From positions 1-64,000 of the forward strand of contig NZ_JAXHMV010000014.1 of the NCBI RefSeq assembly GCF_034521165.1: a stretch of 64,000 nt of DNA. Reading direction: 5' to 3'. Both the position numbers and the translations under genes were made by a program. This DNA is from Thiohalophilus sp. GTDB lineage: Bacteria > Pseudomonadota > Gammaproteobacteria > UBA6429 > Thiohalophilaceae. Each line of letters opens with the position of its first letter. The stretch's first letter is position 1. Under the pieces are notes generated by a model. It had not been told where the DNA came from. It did no database searches and saw only the letters and a list, made by a program, of their open reading frames with translations. This document shows, in pieces, positions 31,016 through 38,750 of the stretch.

Positions 31016-31093
31016 TCAGAGTAAAAACTCATTGTCATCTCGGCAACCTTCGCTATACTAAATCAATAAACACACCATTATCAGGGACGATAA

Positions 31094-31240
31094 ATGGCAC
31101 GATTACCACGGATCTGTTTACCGGGGATCCCGCAGCATGTCATTCAGCGGGGAAATAATCGCCAGGTTTGTTTTGCTTCAGAAGAAGATTTTTCCGCCTA
31201 TGCGCATTGGCTGGAGGAATATGCCCGCAAATGCCAGGTG
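31094..31240 (+). pseudogene. Y1/REP-associated tyrosine transposase, N-terminal fragment
   Basis: Reads MARLPRICLPGIPQHVIQRG, NNRQVCFASEEDFSAYAHWL, EEYARKCQV, then loses homology. This is the N-terminus of IS200/Y1 transposases of the RAYT group (V-I-Q-R-G-N-N-R-Q). The HUH motif and catalytic Tyr are missing. The motif TTTGGGGTCAGAGTAAAA at 31014 just upstream is the usual 5' neighbour of these genes. Confidence 0.75.
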
Positions 31241-31318
31241 GCAGGGTTGACCGGGGTCGCACCAGCGCAACTCATTGAAATAACAATCAAAAAGGACAAA
31301 ATTCAGGCTCAAACTGAG

Positions 31319-31430
31319 CTTAAAAGGCCCTTTTTCAGGCAAAAATCATCGCTTGAAAGTACATCAGCATCAGGGCCAGTCAGGGCTTGAAGATAGTTGG
31401 CAGTCGGCAGATAGCAGTCGGCAGAGAAGG
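31319..31430 (+). repeat. Repeat R9 copy 2 followed by R3 units
   Basis: R9 (31319-31390) is the second copy of the unit at 25574. R3 units (GTTGGCAGTCGGCAGATAGC) follow to about 31428. The remaining gap to the lipase gene holds a CCCCGGCTTTCGCCGGGG hairpin (near 31574), a further common palindrome type, and a segment near 31637 (GGTCGGACCTCAGCAAGCTA) resembling one near 23838. No gene is supported between 31391 and 31700. Confidence 0.6.
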
Positions 31431-31700
31431 GCTGGCTCAAACAAGCCTTTCGGGAACGTACCTGGTGCCGGTTCGCCAGCGGTTGCTGGATCGCTCGCGA
31501 CGCGAGCAGCAATTGGAGCCCAGCATATCTTGTCGGCAATCGGATCCGGCATGTTCCTGGTCGATCCCCTGGACCCCGGCTTTCGCCGGGGTGACACGGT
31601 AACACGCGGTGACAGGGGGGGACGCCGCTATAAGCCGGGTCGGACCTCAGCAAGCTATTGAACTACCAGGCTGAGCCAAGAAGCAATGTGAGTTTCTGCG

Positions 31701-32672
31701 CTAAGGGAGGTCATACAGTTCACTCAATAGAAGTTTAAGTTTATCATTTTCTGTTTGAGCCGTTTTATTCATTATTCCGTGCGATTGAAAAATATGGATT
31801 AGCTTGGTTGGAGCAATACGCTGATCACCTACGATTTCTACATGTCCGGCTTTAATCTCGACATTGGTTACACGATCATCATTATCGACGAGAGGATAAT
31901 ATTGCTCCTTGAGACTGAATACATAATCATCTTCTATACAACGACCATCCTGGTTATATTGACGACATGTGTTTCTTTCGTCGGTAACAATTTTTATAAA
32001 ATTATTTACCTGCGGGATCAGAGTACCCGGTTGGCGTATAAAATCTGAAACCGAGGTGATTTCAAACCATTTGCCTCCACTAATCGCATAACATATCGGC
32101 ACTACCAAACCCAGGCTAAGAATCCTGGCGACTGGAGATCCGCAATGGCTTGCTGCTGAAATTCCACTGAAAGGTGACGAGATTGTTATCAAGCGAAGTT
32201 GCGCATCCGTATTAATTTGATTATCCCTTTCTCGAACCAGCGCTTTACGAGTAATTAGTCCACCCTGGCTATGCCCGATGATTGTAAACTGCTTGTTGTC
32301 CATAGTTTTGCTTAGTTGCTGCAAACTGTGAATCATTTCGGCAGAGCTGTCGTTCAGGCTGTCACGGTCGTCATAAGTAAAACACGCAGTTTGCTGACCA
32401 TGAAACGCAAACACTTCAGACAGGGACCGAAATCTGCCCGAAGAGGAAAAGCATCCATGCGCAAGTATGACGGTTGGGCTTTGTGAATCAAGGTGTAACG
32501 TGCGATCCGGGTTGTCGGTACAGGGCCCAAGTCCGTTGATGTTTACACTAATATTCGGTGTTGGCAGATTTCCAGGATCGATATCCCATAGCGCCGGATC
32601 AGAAGGGTTGGGCGTCATGCATCCGGTTGTTAGCAAAATTGCCGCAAGTAAAACGAGCGCAGTACGATACAT
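31701..32672 (-). CDS. Lipoprotein alpha/beta-hydrolase (lipase/esterase-like)
   Basis: A 323-residue lipoprotein: signal MYRTALVLLAAILLTTGC with lipobox LTTG-C18. The hydrolase core shows VILAHGCFSSSGRF (oxyanion HG at 72-73) and the nucleophile elbow FTIIGHSQGGLI with S135. The catalytic His may be that of IKAGHVEIVGDQR near the C-terminus, and Asp lies in LVDNDDRVTN. Related to PGAP1-like and lipase family proteins. It acts in the envelope. Monocistronic; codon use is AT-richer than its neighbours, suggesting later acquisition. Confidence 0.75.
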   Translation of the reverse strand: MYRTALVLLAAILLTTGCMTPNPSDPALWDIDPGNLPTPNISVNINGLGPCTDNPDRTLHLDSQSPTVILAHGCFSSSGRFRSLSEVFAFHGQQTACFTYDDRDSLNDSSAEMIHSLQQLSKTMDNKQFTIIGHSQGGLITRKALVRERDNQINTDAQLRLITISSPFSGISAASHCGSPVARILSLGLVVPICYAISGGKWFEITSVSDFIRQPGTLIPQVNNFIKIVTDERNTCRQYNQDGRCIEDDYVFSLKEQYYPLVDNDDRVTNVEIKAGHVEIVGDQRIAPTKLIHIFQSHGIMNKTAQTENDKLKLLLSELYDLP

Positions 32673-32900
32673 TAAGCTATACCTGACAAACTATATAAAA
32701 AATATCCTGTTTCAACAGGAGTATAGAGAATTCAAAGTAATGTGTACCGTCTCTATCCGCACTCGATTCGGCACAAAAATCTCGCGACGGTTAGTTGGTT
32801 ACCTGGGAAGGGACGGGTGTCCCTAAAACCGGGGGTCAGACCGATTTCCATAATTTAACATAATATACATTATGCGCACCTAAAGGTATGACAGGGAGAC

Positions 32901-32935
32901 GGCGGGAAAGCCCCGGTCACCCGGGATTTCCCGCC
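32901..32935 (-). terminator. Hairpin after copB
   Basis: GGCGGGAAA (32901-32909) pairs with TTTCCCGCC (32927-32935), with an inner stem CCCGG/CCGGG. It begins 12 bp past the copB stop. On the minus strand there is no T-run; on the plus strand ATTTTA follows. Likely an intrinsic terminator or 3' stabiliser. Confidence 0.55.
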
Positions 32936-32946
32936 ATTTTAGGGCC

Positions 32947-33732
32947 TTAGAACCACATCCGGACGCCGGCGAGCACGGCCGTGTGATCCGTGTCTTCACC
33001 TTCGGCTTCTCTCAGATCGGCGGTATCGCCCAGGTACTTGTTCCAGCTGACCCCGATGTACGGAGCAAACTCACGGCGAAATTCGTAGCGCAAGCGCAAC
33101 CCGAACTTGGCGTTGGTGAACCCCTTGCCGATACCGAACTCGGGCACATCGTTGCCCGCATACGCCGTTTCGAAGCGGCCCTGGAGAATGGTTCGTTGGG
33201 TCAGCATCCAGTCGTATTCGGCCTCCAGATCGGCCGAGGCGTCACCATCGTCGCTGAGGCGCAGGTTGGCGTCGATCTCGAACCAGTACGGGGCCAGGCC
33301 CTGGATACCGAGCACGGCAAAACCGCGTTCCTTGTCCGGACCGGGACCGTATTCACGCTGGTAACCGCCACCCATCTGAACATCCCAGAAAGGTGCAATC
33401 ATCCGGCTGTAGAGGATGTCCAGGGTTTCGATTTCCCCACCTTCACCGCCGCTGACGACATCTTCACCTTCACCTTCGATGTAGAGACGGTTATAGTCGC
33501 CGCCGTACCAGTACTGACCTTCCCAGTTGACGCTATCTTCCTCGTCAGACCAGGCATATTCCAGACGATCGATCATCAGCTTGCTGTACAACGTGTTGTC
33601 GTGGACGGGAATCGGCCAGCCGGGTTTCTTGGGTTTCATTTCAGCCTGTGCGCTGGATACGGAGATCAGCGTGGTTAGTACAACAGAGGCTGCAAGCGTC
33701 GAAGTGAGCAGATTGTTTCTTAATAGTTTCAT
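32947..33732 (-). CDS. copB: Copper resistance outer-membrane protein CopB
   Basis: About 261 residues from ATG 33732 with strong AGGAGGA upstream; a longer in-frame start would run into copA. Signal peptide MKLLRNNLLTSTLAASVVLT ends near AQA. The mature part is a beta-barrel of the PcoB/CopB type: SKLMIDRLEYAWSDEEDSVN, then DILYSRMIAPFWDVQMGGGY, YWFEIDANLRLSDDGDAS and a final aromatic GVRMWF. Unlike classical CopB it has little N-terminal Met-rich repeat. It follows copA by 20 bp and probably sequesters or passes copper in the outer membrane. Confidence 0.88.
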   Translation of the reverse strand: MKLLRNNLLTSTLAASVVLTTLISVSSAQAEMKPKKPGWPIPVHDNTLYSKLMIDRLEYAWSDEEDSVNWEGQYWYGGDYNRLYIEGEGEDVVSGGEGGEIETLDILYSRMIAPFWDVQMGGGYQREYGPGPDKERGFAVLGIQGLAPYWFEIDANLRLSDDGDASADLEAEYDWMLTQRTILQGRFETAYAGNDVPEFGIGKGFTNAKFGLRLRYEFRREFAPYIGVSWNKYLGDTADLREAEGEDTDHTAVLAGVRMWF

Positions 33733-33752
33733 TGTTATGTCCTCCTGTTGAG

Positions 33753-35648
33753 TTAAGCCACTGAGACCACGCGGAACATGCCCGCTTTCATGTGGTACAG
33801 GAGGTGACAATGAAACGCCCAATCACCGGGGGCGTCGGCCGTAATTTGGGCCGAGAGCATTTCTCCGGGCTTGACGCTGAGCGTGTGTTTGCGCGGACGG
33901 TACTTGCCGTGCTTGTTCTCCAGCTCCATCCACATCCCGTGCAAATGGATCGGGTGATCCATCATGGTGTCATTCACCAGGATCAGCCGCAGCCGTTCGC
34001 CATGATGGAAGCGAATGGGGCCGTCGACCTCGGAGAACTTCTCGCCGTCGAACGACCACATGTAGCGTTCCATGTTGCCGGTCAGATGGAGTTCGATTTC
34101 CCGTTGTGGCTCGCGTTGATCGGGCCAGGGATGCAAACCGCGCAGATCGTTGTAGACCAGGACTTTATGGCCCACATTTTCCAGGCCGATACCGGGATCG
34201 TCCATGCGGTTCATCGGATTAGGTGACACCATGGCCGCTCCGGCGCCATGATTGTCCGGGCCGTGGCTGATCTTGCGATCCTTCAACACCCAGTCCGAGC
34301 CGGAACCCATGTTATTCATGTCGTGTTGCATGCCACTGCCCTGCTCCGCCGACATGTTCATTTTGCTGTGATCCATGCCACCGCTCATGCTGTTATTGTC
34401 GGCTGACATATCCATCTGCATGCTGTCCTGGTCCATGGTGTTTTGGGATGACATATCCATATTCATATCACCATGGCCCATGGAGCCGTGGTCCATCCCC
34501 ATGGATTTCATGCCACGTTCCACCGGTTGCGGACGGGGATCCGGTACCGGCGCGGTCATCCCTTCACGCGGCGCAAGCGTTGCGCTGACATAGCCGGAAC
34601 GATCCATGGACTCGGCAAAGACGGTATAGGCCCGATCTCCATCGGGTTCGACGATGACATCGTAGGTCTCGGCCACGCCGATACGGAACTCGTCGATCGG
34701 CACGGGTTCCACGTTCTGCCCGTCGGCCGCGACAACGGTCATTTTCAATCCGGGAATGCGCACATCGAAGAACGACATGGCGGAGCCGTTGATGAACCGC
34801 AGGCGGATCTTCTCCCCGCGCCGGAACAGGCCGGTCCAGTTTGAACCTGATGGTAAACCATTAATCAGATAGGTATACACGCTGCCGGTCACGTCCAGGA
34901 TGTCACGCGAACTCATGCGCATCTGGCCCCACATTTGCCATTTGTCCATGGCCGGCCCCCACCCCATCGTGGAAACATCCTTGAAAAAGTCGCCGGTCGT
35001 CCGTTTCTGGTAATTGTAATAGCCTTCCGCTTTTTTCAGATTGGCCAGTACATGGTAGGGATCGTCATAGGTCCAGTCTGACAGCATCACGACGTAATCA
35101 CGATCATACTCGAACGGTTCCGGTTGGGCCGGATCGACGATTAACGGGCCGTAATGGCCGAGTTGTTCCTGCAGTCCGGAATGACTGTGGTACCAGTAGG
35201 TGCCACTCTGCTTGACCGGATAGCGATAGATAAACGTCTCGCCGGGCTCGATACCCGGGAAACTGACGCCCGGAACCCCGTCCATGTTTTCCGGTAGCAG
35301 GATGCCATGCCAGTGAATCGAGGTGCTTTCTGACAGGTTGTTGGTGACCCGCAGCATCACCTCGCGCCCTTCCTGCATCCGGATCAGCGGCCCCGGGATT
35401 GAACCATTGATAGTGATCGGGTTGGCGCTGCGTCCGCCGATATCCATCGGGGTATGGCCGATAGTGAGATCAAAAATATCGGTATTGCCGGAAACCGTCT
35501 TCTCGGCGACCAGATTACCGGTCTGTTGCCAGGCATAGGCCGGCGCGAGTCGGCCCAGGCCTGCCAGGGCGGCCATCGCGGCCGTGCCCTGTAAAAACCG
35601 CCGGCGTGTAAACGATGCCGGATATTTGGGATCGGATTGCTTGTTCAT
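33753..35648 (-). CDS. copA: Multicopper oxidase CopA
   Basis: A 631-residue periplasmic multicopper oxidase (PcoA/CopA type). A Tat signal (FTRRRFLQGTAAMAALAGLG) is followed by three cupredoxin domains. Copper motifs: SIHWHGILLPENMDGVPG, TYWYHSHSGLQEQ, PIHLHGMWMELENKHGKYR and the C-terminal WAFHCHLLYHMKAGM with the type 1 Cys. Residues 385-460 hold a Met/His-rich insert (MGMDHGSMGHGDMNMDM and repeats), as in copper-resistance oxidases. It oxidises Cu(I) and binds extra copper. Upstream is a Cys-rich exported protein and downstream copB. Confidence 0.95.
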   Translation of the reverse strand: MNKQSDPKYPASFTRRRFLQGTAAMAALAGLGRLAPAYAWQQTGNLVAEKTVSGNTDIFDLTIGHTPMDIGGRSANPITINGSIPGPLIRMQEGREVMLRVTNNLSESTSIHWHGILLPENMDGVPGVSFPGIEPGETFIYRYPVKQSGTYWYHSHSGLQEQLGHYGPLIVDPAQPEPFEYDRDYVVMLSDWTYDDPYHVLANLKKAEGYYNYQKRTTGDFFKDVSTMGWGPAMDKWQMWGQMRMSSRDILDVTGSVYTYLINGLPSGSNWTGLFRRGEKIRLRFINGSAMSFFDVRIPGLKMTVVAADGQNVEPVPIDEFRIGVAETYDVIVEPDGDRAYTVFAESMDRSGYVSATLAPREGMTAPVPDPRPQPVERGMKSMGMDHGSMGHGDMNMDMSSQNTMDQDSMQMDMSADNNSMSGGMDHSKMNMSAEQGSGMQHDMNNMGSGSDWVLKDRKISHGPDNHGAGAAMVSPNPMNRMDDPGIGLENVGHKVLVYNDLRGLHPWPDQREPQREIELHLTGNMERYMWSFDGEKFSEVDGPIRFHHGERLRLILVNDTMMDHPIHLHGMWMELENKHGKYRPRKHTLSVKPGEMLSAQITADAPGDWAFHCHLLYHMKAGMFRVVSVA

Positions 35649-35764
35649 GTGAATGTCTCCCCTTCTCCATTACGTATAGCACTGCTGAACGAATCAGCAC
35701 TGCCTCATCATGTCTAAAAAACGACAAAGCAGCGTGTCCTGAAGTGGACACGGCAACGGAGTGT

Positions 35765-36145
35765 TCAGCTTCGGGGTGGACGGGGTTCGGTGACTTGATC
35801 GATCGTGGAAAAGGGCCTGGGCAGACCAGCCCGATAAGTGAGATAGGCGTCTTGTTGAATGACATCGTTTTGTGGCAACGCGGTGATGCAGTGAGAGCAG
35901 GTATTGCAACTCCCGGTTTCGCAGCTACCATCGCTGCAATGATCACAGCTGATTGCGGTTTTCCCGGATTGGCAACAGGCTGATTTAGCTGGCGCTGATA
36001 CACCCTGATGGGTCAGGCTAGCCATTTGCCAGTCCACCGCGTCAACTGCCGCGCTGCCGGCCAGTTCGTTCGCCGCTGTCGGCTGTACCGGTACAATGCC
36101 GACAACAAGCAGCAAGATCCCTGTTTTCAATAACTTACAAATCAT
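35765..36145 (-). CDS. Cys-rich exported protein in the cop operon
   Basis: A 126-residue protein with a signal peptide (MICKLLKTGILLLVVGIVPV, cut near TAA-N) and a mature region with CCQSGKTAISCDHCSDGSC and ETGSCNTCSHC: nine cysteines in about 30 residues, plus His. This is a metal-thiolate pattern. It lies before copA on the same strand, 117 bp away, so it probably binds copper in the periplasm or tunes the operon. No named family recognised. A similar arrangement exists at czc (small His/Cys-rich exported protein first). Confidence 0.6.
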   Translation of the reverse strand: MICKLLKTGILLLVVGIVPVQPTAANELAGSAAVDAVDWQMASLTHQGVSAPAKSACCQSGKTAISCDHCSDGSCETGSCNTCSHCITALPQNDVIQQDAYLTYRAGLPRPFSTIDQVTEPRPPRS

Positions 36146-36270
36146 TAACTGAGTTCAGTCATTGTTGAATAATTAATTTGACCCGTTAAGCGCAGGCGGG
36201 TTCCGTAACAGGAGTCTCAGAGTATATTTCATCGCCCGACAAAAATGCCAGAGCCGATGCTTCCCGTTTA

Positions 36271-36741
36271 TCAGGATGAGAGTTTTTTGACTTTCTCCAG
36301 CATCGCCTGTGCATGACCTTCCGGATCGACGCCGTACTCGACATGAACCAGCTTGCCGGTTTTGTCGATGACAAAGGTGGAACGCACGATGCCCATTTTC
36401 TTCACGCCGTTTTTCTCCTTTTCCTGCCAGACGCCGTATTTGTCGCACAGCTCGCCGTCGGTGTCGGCCAGCAGATCGATGCGCAGGTCGAATTTGCTGA
36501 TAAAGGCCTGGTGGCTGTCACTGTCGTCCCGGCTGACGCCGAGCACGACGGTGTTGTGTTGCGCGAACTCGTCTGCCAGCTGGCTGAACTGGTTGGCTTC
36601 CACGGTACAGCCCGGTGTGTCGTCCCTGGGATAAAAATACAGGATCACGCTTTTGAGGCCTTTGAAATCGGCCAGACAGACCGGCCGGCTGGACTGATTC
36701 GGGGCGCAAAACGGCGGTGCAAATTGATCCGGTTGCAACAT
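36271..36741 (-). CDS. bcp: Peroxiredoxin of the Bcp/PrxQ type
   Basis: A 156-residue thioredoxin-fold peroxidase: YFYPRDDTPGCTVEANQFS holds the peroxidatic Cys (C45) in the P-x3-T-x2-C context. The resolving Cys five residues later, usual for PrxQ, is absent (A49-N50), so resolution must use another thiol; C12, C22 and a Cys in GELCDKYGVW are candidates. It reduces peroxides with thioredoxin. It precedes the cop genes on the same strand with a 125 bp gap and may be cotranscribed. Confidence 0.88.
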   Translation of the reverse strand: MLQPDQFAPPFCAPNQSSRPVCLADFKGLKSVILYFYPRDDTPGCTVEANQFSQLADEFAQHNTVVLGVSRDDSDSHQAFISKFDLRIDLLADTDGELCDKYGVWQEKEKNGVKKMGIVRSTFVIDKTGKLVHVEYGVDPEGHAQAMLEKVKKLSS

Positions 36742-36800
36742 TGTTCTTCTCCGTTATTCGACAGACTCATTCCAAAAAAGTGTTCTCATTGTCAGTTCAG

Positions 36801-36900
36801 AGAGATTGCCTCGTCACGTTGTTCCTCGCAATGACTGCACTCGTCTTATGTCATTGCGAGCGAAGCAATCTTGTAAACCAGGTGATCGGGTATTCAAACG
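36801..36900. repeat. R4 element, left copy of an inverted pair
   Basis: AGAGATTGCCTCGTCACGTT and TTCCTCGCAATGAC (36801-36835), then GTCATTGCGAGCGAAGCAAT (36850), then GATCGGGTATTCAAAC (36884-36899). The same four blocks occur in reverse at 40650-40753. Together they flank a 3.75 kb gene block. The gap 36742-37060 otherwise holds nothing recognisable apart from the region just before the DJ-1 gene. Confidence 0.75.
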
Positions 36901-37060
36901 CCTGTTTAGCACTGCGTATATAACATATTCCGCCAGCGCTGTGTCCATGTAGTTTGCAGGGTAAATATTGAAATTTCGCAATGGGCAACGCCCGTTTGCT
37001 GTTCTACAGTCTCCCTGATAGAACATCACCTGACAGAAGTACATCACAAGGAGAGGCATT

Positions 37061-37567
37061 ATGAGCAAGCTGGTCTTTATCGTGGGTGAAGGTTTTGAGG
37101 ATTCCGAGTTTCAGGTCCCCTACGAGCGCCTGAAAAAAGCCGGCCATGAAGTTGATGTGATGGGCATGGAAGCCGGTGTGGATGTGCATGGCAAACGCGA
37201 AGGCGTTGCCGCGCACATCGACATGGACGCCAGCAAAGCCTATCCGGATGATTACGATGCGCTGGTGATTCCCGGCGGTTTCGGTCCGGATCGCCTGCGA
37301 ACCGATGAGAAAATCGTGGCCTTTGTCAAAGGCTTCGTCAGCACCGGCAAGCCGGTGGCGGCGATCTGTCACGGCCCGCAATTGCTGATCGAGGCGGATC
37401 AGGTGCGTGGCCGCACCCTCACCTCCTGGCCGTCGGTACGCACCGATCTGCTCAACGCCGGTGCGGTCTGGATGGATGAGCCGGTAGTCGTGGACGGCAA
37501 TCTGATCACCTCGCGCAAGCCGGATGATCTGGAGCCGTTCTGTCAGGCGATCGAACAGGCGCTGTGA
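37061..37567 (+). CDS. DJ-1/PfpI-family protein
   Basis: A 168-residue protein of the class I glutamine amidotransferase-like fold (PfpI/YhbO group). C103 in [12 protein letters not shown] sits on the nucleophile elbow with H104, E13 lies in GEGFEDSEF, and [12 protein letters not shown] is conserved. Family members act as deglycases, chaperones or proteases; which applies here is not clear. SD AAGGAGAGG lies 8 bp upstream. Monocistronic. Confidence 0.9.
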   Translation: MSKLVFIVGEGFEDSEFQVPYERLKKAGHEVDVMGMEAGVDVHGKREGVAAHIDMDASKAYPDDYDALVIPGGFGPDRLRTDEKIVAFVKGFVSTGKPVAAICHGPQLLIEADQVRGRTLTSWPSVRTDLLNAGAVWMDEPVVVDGNLITSRKPDDLEPFCQAIEQAL

Positions 37568-37690
37568 CACACGGGGTTGCCGGGTTCTTGTTTTTCAGAC
37601 ACTTACAACCGCCAGTCGGCTGCTGAACGGGGGTTTGACCGATTTGCGGCGGACTCGTGACAAGGGCGCCAAAGGCGCTAGACTAGAGGT

Positions 37691-38194
37691 ATGGATCCCA
37701 TCGATTCGCTCTCCTTGTGTGAGTCCGACCAGCTCCTTTCGGTGGCCGGGCGGGAGGATTGCTCCCGGGTCACTCACGCCATGAGCCAGCAGGCGGCCCA
37801 TTCCTTATATATATTCGACGACGAACTGGAGCCTGCGCTCTACGACAGTCCCGATTTCGTGGCATCGGCACGGCGCATTGCCACGGGGGACGTCAACGCG
37901 ACCCTACGGATTCTGTTTTATAGCCCCGATAAACTGCTCCACCGCTGCCATCACCTGCCCGAGTTGACCCGGCGCCTGAGCAGTCGCGTTGAAATTCGCC
38001 AGCTGTCCCGCGCGTATCATCACGCGTTTTTTGTCGCCGACGGTTGTGGTGTGGTAGATCGGCGCGTTGCCAGTCGTTTTGAGGGGATCGCCAGTTTTAA
38101 TGACCCGGGCCGGGCCGCGGAACTGATTGCGTTCTTTAATACCTGCTGGGAAATGAGCAGCCGCAATATGGAACTGCAAGCGTTGCAGATTTAG
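37691..38194 (+). CDS. Uncharacterised protein, DUF7931-like
   Basis: A 167-residue protein (MDPIDSLSLCESDQLLSVAG). The core YIFDDELEPALYDSPDFVAS, then RILFYSPDKLLHRCHHLPEL, FFVADGCGVVDRRVASRFEG and ASFNDPGRAAELIAFFN recalls a small domain often at the C-terminus of GNAT acetyltransferases in Pseudomonas relatives (DUF7931) with a phospholipase D-like layout. The identification is from memory of the pattern and unsure. SD-like AGAGG is 3 to 4 bp upstream of the ATG. It lies between the DJ-1 and host-attachment genes. Confidence 0.6.
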   Translation: MDPIDSLSLCESDQLLSVAGREDCSRVTHAMSQQAAHSLYIFDDELEPALYDSPDFVASARRIATGDVNATLRILFYSPDKLLHRCHHLPELTRRLSSRVEIRQLSRAYHHAFFVADGCGVVDRRVASRFEGIASFNDPGRAAELIAFFNTCWEMSSRNMELQALQI

Positions 38195-38242
38195 CCCGGC
38201 GCTGTGGTTTTTTTTGACATCCCAACAAAGGAGGAGTCACCT

Positions 38243-38704
38243 ATGCCCAAGACCTGGATTCTGGTTGCCGATAGCAGTCGCGCACGTCTTTTTTCCGCGG
38301 ATACGGCATCCTCACCACTGGTTGAACTGGAAACATTTACCCACCCGGCCAGCCGACAGCATGAACAGGATATTACTTCCGACCTGCCGGGCAAACAAAA
38401 TGGCAAAGGCATCAATGGCAGCTTTGCCCACGCCATGAACCAGGAGACCGATCCCAAAAAGCATGAGGCGATCAATTTCTCGCGGGAGATTGCCCAGCAT
38501 GTCAACAAGGCCCACGGCAAGAACAAGTTCAAACAACTGATTATTGTCGCCGCGCCGAACTTTCTCGGCTTGTTGCGTGACAGTCTGAACGAGAGCACCC
38601 GTCGCAGTCTGACCCTGCAACTGGATAAAAATCTGACCCGGCAAAATCCGGACGCCATACGCAAACATCTGCCGGAATATTTACCCAACCTGGAACTGCA
38701 TTGA
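38243..38704 (+). CDS. Host-attachment family protein (baeRF-like)
   Basis: About 153 residues from ATG 38243 with AAAGGAGG 9 bp upstream; a longer in-frame start is not supported by an SD. Sequence TWILVADSSRARLFSADTAS is the family N-terminus; EINFSREIAQHVNKAH-like and RDSLNESTRRSLTLQLDKNL segments follow, with HLPEYLPNLELH at the end. The name comes from an Agrobacterium protein; related proteins resemble the eRF1 central domain. Cytosolic, role unknown. A hairpin follows the gene. Confidence 0.85.
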   Translation: MPKTWILVADSSRARLFSADTASSPLVELETFTHPASRQHEQDITSDLPGKQNGKGINGSFAHAMNQETDPKKHEAINFSREIAQHVNKAHGKNKFKQLIIVAAPNFLGLLRDSLNESTRRSLTLQLDKNLTRQNPDAIRKHLPEYLPNLELH

Positions 38705-38713
38705 GCAGACTGG

Positions 38714-38744
38714 CAGGCCGGTGACCAACCGGCCTGTCGCTTTA
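38714..38744 (+). terminator. Hairpin after the host-attachment gene
   Basis: CAGGCCGGT (38714-38722) and ACCGGCCTG (38728-38736) form a nine base-pair stem with a five-base loop, followed by TCGCTTTAC. It ends 7 bp before the NrdJ-type ATG and contains the GTG of a longer possible start, which argues against that start. Confidence 0.6.
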
Positions 38745-38750
38745 CACCCC

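Noticed and set aside
32983..33678. 231-residue plus-strand frame over copB
   Set aside because: Opposite strand of a clear outer-membrane barrel gene with signal peptide and SD.
38721..38750. GTG start for the ribonucleotide reductase
   Set aside because: The GTG lies inside a terminator-like hairpin of the previous gene; the ATG at 38751 is after it.
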